Program-made: the position numbers and the translations under genes
Notes under the pieces: model-generated
What the model was told of the DNA's origin: nothing
Seen by the model: only the letters and a program-made list of their open reading frames with translations
Database searches by the model: none
Source of the DNA: JAXHUM01 sp034189325
GTDB taxonomy: Bacteria; Desulfobacterota; DSM-4660; Desulfatiglandales; Desulfatiglandaceae
Assembly (NCBI GenBank): GCA_034189325.1
Contig: JAXHUM010000081.1
Coordinates: 1-62,150 of the forward strand
Direction of reading: 5' to 3'
DNA: 62,150 bases
In this document: piece after piece, positions 16,808 through 26,431 of the stretch
How positions within the stretch are numbered: the stretch's first letter is position 1
How the letters are laid out: every line of letters starts with the position of its first letter

Positions 16808-18244
16808 ATGCCAATGAAAACGGTTTGTGATTTTCATCCCACAAGAGCGGCGGAGTGGACATGTCCCAATTGCGATGACAATTTTTGTGGGGACTGCATT
16901 GACACTCGCGTTGTCAACCAGTACGGAAAGAAAAACTCCTACCATTTTTGCCCAAAGTGCAATGTTGAGGCAAACAGGCTCGCCTTTGAGAATATTGCTG
17001 AGCCTTTCTGGAACAGACTTCCGAAGTTTTTCGCCTACCCTTTCCATCCCCGCCCCCTGATCTTAATGGCTGTTACGGCCATGATCAGCATATTGGCCTC
17101 CAGGCCGGGGCTATTCTGGATGCTGATCCGATTCGCCGTTTGGGCGGTCGTCCTGAAATACTCCTTTGCGGCCCTCAAAGAGACGGCAAACGGGAGGCTC
17201 GTTGCACCGAAGATAAACCTTCAGACCATCTCTGATGATTTTGAACTTGTTTTTAAGCAGATCGCCCTGTATGCGATCCTGGGGTTTGTCCTCTTCAAGG
17301 TGTTTCAAGGCATGGGGTTAGTCGTCGGATTGCTCTTTCTGGCTTTTTCAGCCCTCTCCATACCTGCCATGATCACGGTTCTTGTGGCCAGCAACAGCCT
17401 GTTGAGCGCCATCAATCCCATGGTCTTTGTCAGGATGGCGTGGAGGATCGGTTGGGCCTATCTCCTGATGTGTCTTTTCCTGCTCTTCCTGGGGGCCGGG
17501 CCTGCAGTGGTCGGGCAATATATCTTCGCCTATCTCCCTGACAGTCTCCACGGTTTTCTTTTTAGCATGGCTAAGAGCTTCTATACTATCATCACCTACC
17601 ATCTGATGGGGTATGTTATTTTTCAATACCACGAAGAGATAGGATACACCGTTGATATGGATGATGAGGAGATCGGAGAGGCGAACGCACCTGTCAAGAG
17701 TCAAGAAGACTTGCTACTGAATAAAGTGGATATCCTTATCAAGGAGGGGCGTATGGATGATGCGATCTCTTTGATACGAGAAGAGAGTGGGGGTGTTTTT
17801 ACTGATCTGAGTCTTGCCGAGCGTTACTTCAATCTTCTCAAGATCAAGCAGTTGACTCCGGAGATGTTGGAACATGGGAAGGTCTACTTGGAGCTCCTTT
17901 CCAAAGCGGGCCAAAAGGACAGGGTATGCGAGGTCTACCTGGAATGTGTTTCAAAAGAGGCCATGTTTAACGTGTCCCCGGCCGTGGGCTTTCAAATAGC
18001 GAGTTGCTTAAAGGAATATGGCCGTCCAAAAGATGCCGTAGGGGCCTACAACAGATTCATCAAGCAAAACCCCAAACATCCCTTGATTCCCAAGGCCTAC
18101 TTTCTTGCGGCGAACGTGATCAATGAACAATTGAAAAACCCGCCAAAAGCACTTGAGATCCTCAACAGTCTGGCGAAGAGATACCCTGAGCACGAAATCC
18201 TTCCCTATGTTCAGCGCTACATCAAGCAGATGAGCTCTTCATGA
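16808..18244 (+). CDS. zinc-ribbon/membrane/TPR protein of unknown function
   Basis: 478 residues in three parts. Residues 1-60 carry a B-box-like zinc-binding region (CDFHPTRAAEWTCPNC, CGDCI, FCPKC). About residues 75-290 hold several hydrophobic segments of a Yip1/DUF-like integral membrane region (for example VVGLLFLAFSALSIPAMITV). From about 300 the chain is helical and TPR-like (DDAISLIREESGG, KDAVGAYNRFIKQNPKHP, ALEILNSLAKRYPEHE). It probably sits in the inner membrane with cytoplasmic zinc and TPR domains for protein contacts. It converges with the rhomboid gene, whose tail has the same kind of repeats. I cannot name a function. Confidence 0.6.
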   Translation: MPMKTVCDFHPTRAAEWTCPNCDDNFCGDCIDTRVVNQYGKKNSYHFCPKCNVEANRLAFENIAEPFWNRLPKFFAYPFHPRPLILMAVTAMISILASRPGLFWMLIRFAVWAVVLKYSFAALKETANGRLVAPKINLQTISDDFELVFKQIALYAILGFVLFKVFQGMGLVVGLLFLAFSALSIPAMITVLVASNSLLSAINPMVFVRMAWRIGWAYLLMCLFLLFLGAGPAVVGQYIFAYLPDSLHGFLFSMAKSFYTIITYHLMGYVIFQYHEEIGYTVDMDDEEIGEANAPVKSQEDLLLNKVDILIKEGRMDDAISLIREESGGVFTDLSLAERYFNLLKIKQLTPEMLEHGKVYLELLSKAGQKDRVCEVYLECVSKEAMFNVSPAVGFQIASCLKEYGRPKDAVGAYNRFIKQNPKHPLIPKAYFLAANVINEQLKNPPKALEILNSLAKRYPEHEILPYVQRYIKQMSSS

Positions 18245-18369
18245 GTTTTTGCAGGCGACATGTTGGCGCAGAGACAGCGATTTCTCAACAGGCCCTGGTC
18301 TAAAAAAGGCCTTGGGAGTGTATCCCCGACCCTTTGACATAACCGGCTCTTCCCTATCCCTGTTGAAAT

Positions 18370-19851
18370 TCAGGGGCCATGCCTTTTGAGTAATTGGTGG
18401 GCTACGCGTGATTCAGTCGATTCAGGGTATTGACTGCAGATGAAATGGAGGTATTGGATTCCTTTTTGGTCGGCTCCCCCCTTCTGAAAGGCGGTTGCGA
18501 GCTTCAACACCCCGGTGGGGATCATCTGAAAGCTTGGAATAGTCTTGATAAAGAGGCCGAAGATCCTCTCGGCTTCATCAAGATGTCCATGTTCACAGAA
18601 GATGGAAGCGATGCGAAAGAGAAGATCCCGATGGAGTTTCAGGCTCTTTGAAAGCCCTCCATACTCTTGATAAATTCTATGCAGCTCCTTATGAGCCTTT
18701 CCATCATTGCTGAGATGCCGCAACAGTCTTGCGGCTGAGTCGTGAAATCTCTGGCTGTGGGGCTCCAACTTGTCCATATTATAAAGCTGTATAAGCGCAT
18801 CATGATTGTCTGGATCCATTTCAAGGACCTGCTCAAAGATCGGCCTGGCCCCCACCATGTCAAGGCGCGCAACGCGATCCAGAGCCTTTTCCAAAAGCCC
18901 CGGTATCTTGTCTGTCGGATCATCTTCAAACATCTTCTCATCAGCAGGGCGCAAAAACATCAGGTTGGCGGCCCCTAAGCCGGCACCGCCTATCAGGCCC
19001 CCGATATGGGCCATGTAGGCCACCTGGGAATGACCGCCGAAGAGCAACTGAAAAACCTCATTGCCTATCCAAACCGGCAGGAGGATGATGGCCGGGACAT
19101 GGGCGTAGTTGAAATAGAACCCCAACGAATAGAAGACCTTGATCTTTTTCCTTCCATACATGACCGTAAAGGCCCCCATCAACCCTGAAATCGCGCCTGA
19201 TGCGCCGATACAGGGGATGGTGCTGTGCATGTTGGCCAGGGCAAAGAGGACGGTGGCGCAAAAACCCCCGACAAAATACAACAGCACGTAGAAAGGCCTG
19301 CCGCATCCCAGTTCCAGGACAGCACCTACAAGCCACAGGAAGACCATGTTTCCTACAAGATGCATAACGCTTCCATGGAGAAACATGCAGGTTATAGAGG
19401 TTATAAGCTCCCTTTCCGCCGGCTTGAAGCCGTATCGGTAAGTGACAACCTTGGATAAAAGCCCCTCATATTCCGTCCTCAACCGCTTCCATTCTATAAA
19501 CACTTCCTCGCCAGGAGTGATTATTTGATGGCTTTTGAGTCTTGTCATAAAGAGGTCATCCCTCTGCATCCTTGCATAAAGGAGGGCGATGGAGTCCCTT
19601 TGGTTCCTTTTTTGAATGAGCGAGTCAGAAATCGGCTCATCAGGTTTCTCGCTCTGAAGATAGTCCAGATACCTGGATGTCTCTATCTTTGCGAGGCCCG
19701 AATCAAAATAGAATGCCATGGCCTTCCCATGGTTTTTCCTATCCCCTGCCTGTAAAACAAAAAAGACAAAGGCATTGATCAGTATCAACGCAATAGTCAC
19801 ATATGGAAGGTTTTGCCGGCTGATTTTGCCGGTCAAAGGAACGATGAGCAT
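18370..19851 (-). CDS. rhomboid-family intramembrane serine protease with helical-repeat tail
   Basis: 493 residues. The membrane core (about 15-300) has the rhomboid motifs: HGSVMHLVGNMVFLW, catalytic serine in GASGAISGLMG, and catalytic His in AYMAHIGGLIGGAGLG. The segment between the first helix and the core is unusually long and charged (about 40-150). After residue 310 comes a cytoplasmic tail with TPR-like helices (ARPIFEQVLEMDPDNHDAL). It cleaves transmembrane proteins; the substrate is unknown. It converges with the zinc-ribbon/TPR gene; the 125-base space between them holds no clear terminator. Confidence 0.82.
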   Translation of the reverse strand: MLIVPLTGKISRQNLPYVTIALILINAFVFFVLQAGDRKNHGKAMAFYFDSGLAKIETSRYLDYLQSEKPDEPISDSLIQKRNQRDSIALLYARMQRDDLFMTRLKSHQIITPGEEVFIEWKRLRTEYEGLLSKVVTYRYGFKPAERELITSITCMFLHGSVMHLVGNMVFLWLVGAVLELGCGRPFYVLLYFVGGFCATVLFALANMHSTIPCIGASGAISGLMGAFTVMYGRKKIKVFYSLGFYFNYAHVPAIILLPVWIGNEVFQLLFGGHSQVAYMAHIGGLIGGAGLGAANLMFLRPADEKMFEDDPTDKIPGLLEKALDRVARLDMVGARPIFEQVLEMDPDNHDALIQLYNMDKLEPHSQRFHDSAARLLRHLSNDGKAHKELHRIYQEYGGLSKSLKLHRDLLFRIASIFCEHGHLDEAERIFGLFIKTIPSFQMIPTGVLKLATAFQKGGADQKGIQYLHFICSQYPESTESRVAHQLLKRHGP

Positions 19852-20475
19852 AATGGACCTACCCCTCAGTCTGGATTGTTAGAAAAACCTCTTAAGAAAG
19901 TCGGATTCATCATGAACTTTGGAAGCAAGGAGGTAACGGTGCCCTATCCAAGGGGCCATCACCACCTTCTGAATGAATGGGCCCTATACGAGGGCAATGA
20001 TCCCCTGGTCTGGCCTCAATGGTCATGCAAAAGCGCTGCCGTTTTGTTGGATGGGCCTGGAAGTGAGGGAATGAGTAAGAGACGTTTACTTCAGTGTAGA
20101 GAACCACGACCTATGGACGTGGTCGTGCGGGACCGGCTATGCCGCCGGCCCCGTATCGGTTTGGCTGAAAGCCCACTCATTGCTAATCCTTGCCTCGAGT
20201 TGCGGCGGCATCATCATGAAAAGAGAGCAATGAGTCGATTCTGTGAATTGTCACAAACAATATGGCATTGTCACTATCTCATCGCATGAGTTCCAAAATA
20301 TCGATACTTGGTTCTTGACGGTTCCGCGTGCTTTGGGCGGGGTTTTTACAGATCGCACAATACTGATGAATGCAGGGATCCTCCAATTCATGCGTGAACA
20401 ATCATTTGGAGACAGGTCGTCCACTTGAGATCCCGCACACTCTATTAATCGAATATTTAAAATATCCTCGAGTAT
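19852..20475. other. intergenic region without a convincing gene
   Basis: No ORF here has protein-like composition or a ribosome site. The only structure seen is a pair of back-to-back inverted repeats at 20105-20154, listed separately. The region separates the rhomboid gene from the 3' end of the leftward regulon. Confidence 0.6.
20105..20154. repeat. two adjacent strong hairpins
   Basis: The first stem is CACGACC/GGTCGTG with a 9-base loop (20105-20127). The second is about 10 bp, CGGGACCGGC against GCCGGCCCCG with one mismatch and a 6-base loop (20128-20153). They share a border, so they could be alternative or stacked. No T tract follows on either strand. This could be the end of the leftward operon or part of a structured RNA; nothing else supports either. 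Confidence 0.4.
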
Positions 20476-22059
20476 TTATCTGGAGACCTTATAGCCCGCC
20501 TTTTCCCTATCCCACGTCTTATCGGTGACCCCTGCTTCTCTCAGAATATTCTTCCTTACCTTTTCATTAGGTGTCTTAGGGAGCTGATCTTCGACAAGGA
20601 CATATCTGGGGACGGCAAAATAGGGCATACGGGGCACACACCAGTCGAGGAGCTCTTCGTAGGCTATCTTTTTCCCCTCTTTCGGGACTACGACGACCAT
20701 TACTTCATCTTCAGAGTATTCGGACTTCACAGATATGGCAGCGCATTCAGCTACATCCGGGTGGCCCAGGAAGACCCTTTCAACCTCGAAAGAGGAGATA
20801 TTTTCACCCCTGCGACGGATGTAGTCTTTGACCCGGTCCCTGAAATAAAGATACCCCTTCTCGTCCATGATGCCGGCATCACCTGTATGGAAGTAGAAGT
20901 TGCGAAAAACTTCCACGGTCTTTTCCGGCATCTTGTAATAGCCAAGGCACATCGTGTAAGGGGTTTTGCTTCTCACGACAATTTCTCCCAATGTATTGGG
21001 CGGTACCTCATTATCGTCGTTGTCAAAGATCTTGACTTCATAATTGGGTGTTGCCTTGCCACAAGAACCGATTACGGTTTCTTCCCATGGATTGTAAGTG
21101 ATCATTCCTGTTTCAGTGAGGCCGTAGCCTTCAATAACCTTAAGCTGAAATCTTCCTTCAAAATCCTTGAAGATATTTGCAGGCATGGGAGCTGCCATGC
21201 AGGCTCGAACAGTATTATCCATTTCTGCTTGCGATTTTTCTTGATTATAGATGAATGGCGCCATTGCTCCGAGCGAATTGAATATCGTAGCCTGTGAGCC
21301 TTGGATCTGCTCCCAAAACTGGGTGCTCGAAAACCGTTCGTAAATCGCCGCTCGAGACCCGCAAATAAGCGCGGGCAAAACACACAGTAATTGAGCATTG
21401 CCGTGAAAAAGAGGGAGGCATGTATAGAAGACATCATTTTCCGTACACCGCATCACCTCGAGATACTCCTTTGCTGCCATCAATGCTTCACCTGCAGGAG
21501 CTAAAACTCCTTTAGAAGGCCCCGTTGTTCCAGAGGTGTAGATCATACTGACAGGGTCACCCTCTTTAACCTCTACCTCTGGTGATGTGGATGAGCCCTC
21601 CAATAGGTCGTCAAAGGCATGCATTTCAAATTTCATGGAAGGCAGTGAGGGTTTGCCTGTCTCAGACCAGACCACGACATGCCTCAGGTGGGCCAGATCC
21701 TTTTGAACAAAGTCCACCCGATCCATCAGTTTATGGTCTACGATGAGCACGGAGGATTCGGAGTTATTGATAATGTAAGAGAGAAAATCACCTCTATTTG
21801 CCAGGTTTATCGGAACTTCTATGGCCCCTAATTTGTTTGCAGCGAACCAAGAGTAGACAATTTCCAAAGAGTTGGGCATGAACATTGCCACCTTCTCCCC
21901 CTTCTCCACCCCCAGATCTGCCAACCTGTTGGCCAGACGATTAATGATTTCATTGAGGTCTTTGTACGACACCGATTTTTTATTCTCAAATGTTAGGGCA
22001 ATTCTGTCACCATATTTCTCAGCCCCTTCATCGAAAATAGATCCGACAATATTGACCAT
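20476..22059 (-). CDS. acyl-CoA ligase (AMP-forming)
   Basis: 527 residues of the ANL superfamily: ATP-binding P-loop IYTSGTTGPSKGV, the GYGLTETG motif, HTGDAG, and the C-terminal RGENISSFEVE hinge with the catalytic Lys in TPNEKVRKN. It activates a carboxylic acid to its CoA thioester via an acyl-adenylate. Overall it resembles the CaiC/medium-chain group, but substrate cannot be assigned. ATG 22059 has AAGGAGGG four bases upstream. It is the last gene of the leftward regulon and would supply the CoA ester for the acyl-CoA dehydrogenase encoded in the right arm. Confidence 0.88.
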   Translation of the reverse strand: MVNIVGSIFDEGAEKYGDRIALTFENKKSVSYKDLNEIINRLANRLADLGVEKGEKVAMFMPNSLEIVYSWFAANKLGAIEVPINLANRGDFLSYIINNSESSVLIVDHKLMDRVDFVQKDLAHLRHVVVWSETGKPSLPSMKFEMHAFDDLLEGSSTSPEVEVKEGDPVSMIYTSGTTGPSKGVLAPAGEALMAAKEYLEVMRCTENDVFYTCLPLFHGNAQLLCVLPALICGSRAAIYERFSSTQFWEQIQGSQATIFNSLGAMAPFIYNQEKSQAEMDNTVRACMAAPMPANIFKDFEGRFQLKVIEGYGLTETGMITYNPWEETVIGSCGKATPNYEVKIFDNDDNEVPPNTLGEIVVRSKTPYTMCLGYYKMPEKTVEVFRNFYFHTGDAGIMDEKGYLYFRDRVKDYIRRRGENISSFEVERVFLGHPDVAECAAISVKSEYSEDEVMVVVVPKEGKKIAYEELLDWCVPRMPYFAVPRYVLVEDQLPKTPNEKVRKNILREAGVTDKTWDREKAGYKVSR

Positions 22060-22269
22060 TTAAGCCCTCCTTAAGCACTTATTAACGCGAGAGTTTTCTG
22101 AAACAGAGACGACCCAAGAACACCCCGAAACGCGTTTTCAGATGCCTATCGCTGGATTCAGACATGGGCACAGCAAAGTAAGGTAACCCACAGCGAAGCG
22201 TTTTACAGCACGTGCCAACACCCTTCCCAGAGAACATATTTCTATAACATCATGCGCAAATTGATCCGT

Positions 22270-22698
22270 TTATCCTCGCTCCGAAAGGACTTCTTGAAGG
22301 CGAAGAAGGCTGATCGGGTGTGTGATCATTCCTTTGACTCGAGTCTTGCCGATCAAGAGTTTCCATAAGATATGACGCAAACCAAAAGGGGTGTAGTATC
22401 CCACTGGAAAGCCCCAGAAACATTTAACATTGGTCATTGCTATCAAGCCATCCAGGTCAGCGGAAACGATAAGCGTCGGGTCGGCCTTTGCCCCGTCGGT
22501 GATCGTCAGATCACCCTTCTGAAATGCTAGAGTTACCGTCCTCCCAGTATCAACGGCGTTGATTTGGATCGTACAATCCATCTTCCGGGCACGTTTTTCT
22601 TTCTTCAACGAACTTTCGCAGTTGCTTTTCACTAAATCTGCGAATGTATCAATCAAAGGATTGACCTCTTCTCCCTCATTCGTGGTGATCTGAAGCAT
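22270..22698 (-). CDS. SCP2-like lipid/acyl-CoA-binding protein
   Basis: 142 residues. The middle has the SCP2 pattern: a strand pair (TIQINAVDTGRTVTLAF), then GDLTITDG, a PTLIVSADLDGLIAMTN strand-helix, and a basic C-terminal helix. SCP2 proteins bind sterols, fatty acids or acyl-CoAs without catalysis. A hydrophobic insert with several aromatic residues (CFWGFPVGYYTPFG) is unusual. It lies between the ligase and the 129-residue gene, so a carrier role for the pathway intermediate is a reasonable inference. Confidence 0.6.
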   Translation of the reverse strand: MLQITTNEGEEVNPLIDTFADLVKSNCESSLKKEKRARKMDCTIQINAVDTGRTVTLAFQKGDLTITDGAKADPTLIVSADLDGLIAMTNVKCFWGFPVGYYTPFGLRHILWKLLIGKTRVKGMITHPISLLRLQEVLSERG

Positions 22699-22842
22699 GA
22701 TAGTATTTCCCTCGTGTTCTGGTTTCTGTGAGATACATCTGCCCCAAGTCTATTGACCATCCGACATGATTTGTTGAGTCCCAACCGGAAGATGAAAATA
22801 GGGTCTCACCCTCTTCAGGTCGTTAATATGCCGGAACTTCCT

Positions 22843-23232
22843 TTATAGAGCGCCTACTTTTTTTCCAAAGACAACATATCCTTTGCCGGCTATATTGATC
22901 AGAGAGGAGGTGACATCTATCTTAATTCGTCTCTCCTTGACCATCCGGGAATAAATTGCCAGGAAGTCATCGTGGTCTTTGGCCTTGCCAAGTTCGTCGA
23001 GGACTCTGTAATCAGCGTAACGAATGACGCAATCAGGTTTTCCATGGGGCCATGGTCCCTGTTCGATGAACCATTTGGGACCCTCATTGTGATAATTGAA
23101 GACCTCCTTGCCATTTTCCAGGTCCAGATTGAAAAAGGCATTCTTTTCTTCCTTTACGTAGTGCAGTACGCTCAGCCCTATGGAACCCTCATCTGTCCAC
23201 ATTTTTTTCAGCCTTTCCAAAGTATCGCTCAT
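22843..23232 (-). CDS. small conserved-looking protein of the left arm
   Basis: 129 residues, soluble, no cysteines. It starts MSDTLERLKKMWTDEGS and includes a CVIRYADYRVLDELGKAKD segment whose strand-helix layout resembles SCP2-type folds, though I would not assign it to the family. GGAGG lies before the ATG. It follows the DUF2148 gene by 27 bases in the same direction, so it is probably co-transcribed. Function unknown. Confidence 0.55.
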   Translation of the reverse strand: MSDTLERLKKMWTDEGSIGLSVLHYVKEEKNAFFNLDLENGKEVFNYHNEGPKWFIEQGPWPHGKPDCVIRYADYRVLDELGKAKDHDDFLAIYSRMVKERRIKIDVTSSLINIAGKGYVVFGKKVGAL

Positions 23233-23259
23233 TTCTATTCCTCCTTTTATGTGGGTTAA

Positions 23260-24090
23260 TCATGCCTTCTGGTATTTTTGTCCTATGTCAGGACCGTATT
23301 TATCAACGAGGTCGGCCATCTCCTCCAATACCTCGTAAACTGCATCCATTGCTTCAGGGACTTCCTGTGCCACATTAAAGGCCGGGCTTTCCCACCATCT
23401 GTCCTTATTTTTGAATATGGGATTCCCTCCACCCGGGAATCCACCGAAATGTGTCGGACAGGTCCGGAAAAGGCTGCCGAGAGCGTCTTCATAGGAGAAT
23501 TTCTTAGTCATTGACGACCGGCTCCACCACACGAGGTCACGGGTGGGTCCTAAAGGCAGTCCGATGTATGCGGAAGTCCCAGGCATGTACCCCAGCATGG
23601 CGGCTACAGCTCCTGAATCCCCCTGTATTCGATTGTCAACTTTGTATTGGGCCGCAGCGGCAGCAGCCCAATCGCAGGCTATTCCGTAATCAATAACCTT
23701 CCAGTTGCATGACGGACCGGCCCAGAGTTGACCTACATTTTTGTTTTCGTGAGCATATTTGTTGAACTCGTTGCAGGTTGGAAAACCACATGCCCCGCAG
23801 TCCCATCCCATTTGAGATGTGGTCAGGTCTCCGAACAAGAGCACCAGGACGGGTGGAGTCCCTGCATCATAATTGCTTTTGAATGTCTCATAATCCCAAC
23901 GTATGAATTGATTGATCTTGGCCAGTGCTCCCAGCATCTCAATGATTGGAACCAGATCGTCCCCTGTCACGATCTCAGCTTCCAATTTTGTATTTCCAGT
24001 TATCTGAGGAGCCTTAAAATAGGCATGGACGCAGTGCTTGGCCACATCCAGCAAATGTTCCTGGCTCACATCTTTACCTGAATATCTCAT
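23260..24090 (-). CDS. DUF2148 iron-sulfur protein, subunit B
   Basis: 276 residues of the DUF2148 ferredoxin-like family. The motif WDCGACGFPTCNEF gives C98, C101 and C106 (CX2CX4C), with further cysteines at PSCNWK and IACDW as possible fourth ligands. The C-terminal half is rich in Trp and Gly (DRWWESP). The start overlaps the stop of the preceding DUF2148 gene by four bases (ATGA), so the two are coupled and probably form a heteromer. The family has no assigned reaction; a redox role is inferred from the cluster motif and neighbours. Confidence 0.7.
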   Translation of the reverse strand: MRYSGKDVSQEHLLDVAKHCVHAYFKAPQITGNTKLEAEIVTGDDLVPIIEMLGALAKINQFIRWDYETFKSNYDAGTPPVLVLLFGDLTTSQMGWDCGACGFPTCNEFNKYAHENKNVGQLWAGPSCNWKVIDYGIACDWAAAAAAQYKVDNRIQGDSGAVAAMLGYMPGTSAYIGLPLGPTRDLVWWSRSSMTKKFSYEDALGSLFRTCPTHFGGFPGGGNPIFKNKDRWWESPAFNVAQEVPEAMDAVYEVLEEMADLVDKYGPDIGQKYQKA

Positions 24091-24872
24091 TTGCCCTCAT
24101 CCTCCTTTCTCTTAGGTATCCACCTGTAGTAATCGAATGTGGTAACCGTTCTTGCCGTGATGAACTGTTTGCGAGTCGTATCGACAATTTTCCCCATATT
24201 GAAGAGATGATAGTCAGGACAGATGTCGACGAATGGATTCTTTGCCTGCCCAGCCACCAGAATACCGGCCACCATCGCTGAATTGGGACAGTAGTCGAGC
24301 TTTTGTCCAGCCAGACCCACACTCATAAATGGGCGGGCATCAACAAAACAATTGACCGCTTGCCACAATGCAGATCCAACTGCGTAGCCCAGATCATCTA
24401 CTCTCGCACTGCAAAGAGGACCTTTGATTGGGGTCTCGGATCGGCGATCCGTGATATCGACTATCCCAAACTTGGTCTCACGCCCTTCATAGAAATAGCT
24501 GCAGTCGGCCCGCCCTCCGCAGAGGCCGCAACCGGCATCCAAGGGTGTTTCATGGCACCGGTAGTTTCCCAAGAAAAGGATTGCGTCGCTTTCACGAACC
24601 ATGACCGCCTCATATTTGAATATCTCCTCCCACCGAGAGTTGGTAAAGGCCATCTCCTCCATTTTTCGCGCCAATTTTTCCTGCTCCTGCTGCCCGTAAA
24701 CTATATGTCCCTCGATTTGCGGGACGCCTCCGGCAAAGGGGGCCGTCATAGCTCCGATCAGCATCTGCCGTGTAATATCAAGAATGACCTCCTTTCTCCT
24801 CAGATCGGAAGGAGAGTTCGGTGGCCATTCTTGATAATGCTCCTCGCCTCTAAATTGATCGTAATCTTTCAC
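24087..24872 (-). CDS. DUF2148 iron-sulfur protein, subunit A
   Basis: 261 residues, paralogous in layout to the next gene. Cysteines C106, C115, C118 and C124 (RCHETPLDAGCGLCGGRADC) could bind a 4Fe-4S cluster; more lie at KGPLC, NCFVD and DYCPN. GTG 24872 is preceded by GGAGG at a good distance. Two different DUF2148 proteins encoded in overlap suggest an obligate pair. Position after the DUF362 gene and inside an acyl-CoA regulon suggests electron transfer to or from an organic substrate, which is inference. Confidence 0.68.
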   Translation of the reverse strand: MKDYDQFRGEEHYQEWPPNSPSDLRRKEVILDITRQMLIGAMTAPFAGGVPQIEGHIVYGQQEQEKLARKMEEMAFTNSRWEEIFKYEAVMVRESDAILFLGNYRCHETPLDAGCGLCGGRADCSYFYEGRETKFGIVDITDRRSETPIKGPLCSARVDDLGYAVGSALWQAVNCFVDARPFMSVGLAGQKLDYCPNSAMVAGILVAGQAKNPFVDICPDYHLFNMGKIVDTTRKQFITARTVTTFDYYRWIPKRKEDEGK

Positions 24873-24913
24873 TGTTACCTCCTTTCCAAACTCTAGTTTG
24901 ATTGTGATATGGA

Positions 24914-26200
24914 TTAACCAACCACCGGGAACTCAATTGTGTCTTCCTGGGTATCCCGGAATTTCTCCAGATCGCAACACCTGCTGATTTGATCCAGGAG
25001 TCCTTGAAAAATATGGGAAAGCGGACAGCATCCACCAATGAAAAACCCGCGGTCTTTCTCTTCCGAAGCGCAGTTGCCAACGACTACGACAATGCCCTCT
25101 GTCTTCTCCTCGATCCGGCAATTTCGCCCTACAATTATCGTGATTGGTTGCGTTAGATCGGCCAGAATCCCGACGGCGAGAAGTTGATCAAGGTAGATCC
25201 GCAGGTGGCTCAAGCATCCACTACATGCCTCCCCCTCATATATAACCACGTTGGGATAGACACCCTTCAACCCAATGCTGGGCGGTCGGAATTGTCTTCG
25301 GCATACATCGATAGGAGTTCCTACCATGGAAAGGGACTCCTCATCCCACCCCCCAAGTCCATCCTCAGCTGCCATGGCCAATAAAGGAATGTCCTTTGGG
25401 TCAAAACCCATGAGCATTGCGCCCACAGCATCAACAGCAATCGGATTTTTGCCGGCAACCAGAATATTCATGTCCTTAATGAGGTCTTCTGGAAAGGGTG
25501 ACGTGGGACCCTGTCCCTGCATTGCCCACAAACCATCAATAATAGACAAATGGGGTCTGATTATTTTAAGAAGATCCAATAGTTTCTCAGTGAGAGACCT
25601 GCCATGGAACCTCATTTTTTCTGAGGTGGGAATGGAACCTTGGTTCAGTTTTATGCTCAGCGTCACTCCGCATGCGACGTGTACCTTCATGTGTGGCACA
25701 AAGATGAGCGTATCTGCGTCTAGAATTGTGCGCGGCACAAGGCACTGGGTCATGACTCTAGCATCCGGGACCCTTATTTCCGTGTGCACATCGTTTTCCA
25801 AGGCAGCCAGTTTGACTTGATTTCTCTCAGCCACATCAGAAAGCCCACAGGCCTGAAAACACTCCATTGTGGTCGCGCCTATACCGATTGCTTCAAACAT
25901 GTGAAAGTCGGCTGCGTTTTCTGCAAGGATTATTTCTCGAGGCCCCACTTCCTCGTTCAGGAGAAGAATCAGGGCCTCGACCACACGAGGGTCGGTCGTA
26001 TGTACGGCAGGTGGCCCGCAGAAGCCCGCATTGACCTTGATGACCACGACTGAGCCCGGCCCGGCAAAGGAGGGGAGTCCGCCTAGGGGGGCAAGGCATC
26101 CCTTCAGCATTTTTTTTACGACGTTGAGTTCATCAAGGGAATAAGATGTGGGATCTCCCACGCTCTCTTTTGTATGACTAACAGCTACAAGCTCTTGCAT
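24914..26200 (-). CDS. DUF362 family protein
   Basis: 428 residues from ATG 26200 (a GTG lies one codon earlier). The N-terminal two thirds match DUF362: VVIKVNAGFCGPPAVHTTDP, then IILAENAADF, then FVPHMKVHVACGVTLSIKLNQG and NPIAVDAVGAMLMGFDP. The C-terminal third has clustered cysteines (GEACSGCLSH, GNCAS, GGCCPLSH, RCCDL) but not a standard 2[4Fe-4S] ferredoxin pattern. DUF362 proteins are often encoded with iron-sulfur redox enzymes, function unknown. It stands upstream of the DUF2148 pair. Confidence 0.72.
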   Translation of the reverse strand: MQELVAVSHTKESVGDPTSYSLDELNVVKKMLKGCLAPLGGLPSFAGPGSVVVIKVNAGFCGPPAVHTTDPRVVEALILLLNEEVGPREIILAENAADFHMFEAIGIGATTMECFQACGLSDVAERNQVKLAALENDVHTEIRVPDARVMTQCLVPRTILDADTLIFVPHMKVHVACGVTLSIKLNQGSIPTSEKMRFHGRSLTEKLLDLLKIIRPHLSIIDGLWAMQGQGPTSPFPEDLIKDMNILVAGKNPIAVDAVGAMLMGFDPKDIPLLAMAAEDGLGGWDEESLSMVGTPIDVCRRQFRPPSIGLKGVYPNVVIYEGEACSGCLSHLRIYLDQLLAVGILADLTQPITIIVGRNCRIEEKTEGIVVVVGNCASEEKDRGFFIGGCCPLSHIFQGLLDQISRCCDLEKFRDTQEDTIEFPVVG

Positions 26201-26431
26201 CACTATCAGAGTCTTGAAAGAATGGTGGTTGGGTGGCGATAAACCTAATGAATTCTTGTGATCCTCCGTAACGAATTGAGGCCAGCGGGAACTGTAGAAT
26301 AATGATAGCCTTTGCCTTACCTTTTTGCTTCTACTCGACAGTCCTTTTACGTTCCCAGAGGAATAGGAAATCCTGCTGATAAAGCACCTCTCCGGCGCGC
26401 AATTCGTGCTTACCCCAAAACGAAAGCGTTC

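Noticed and set aside
19813..20289. 158-residue plus-strand frame
   Set aside because: Starts inside the rhomboid gene on the other strand, has no ribosome site and shows no recognisable family.
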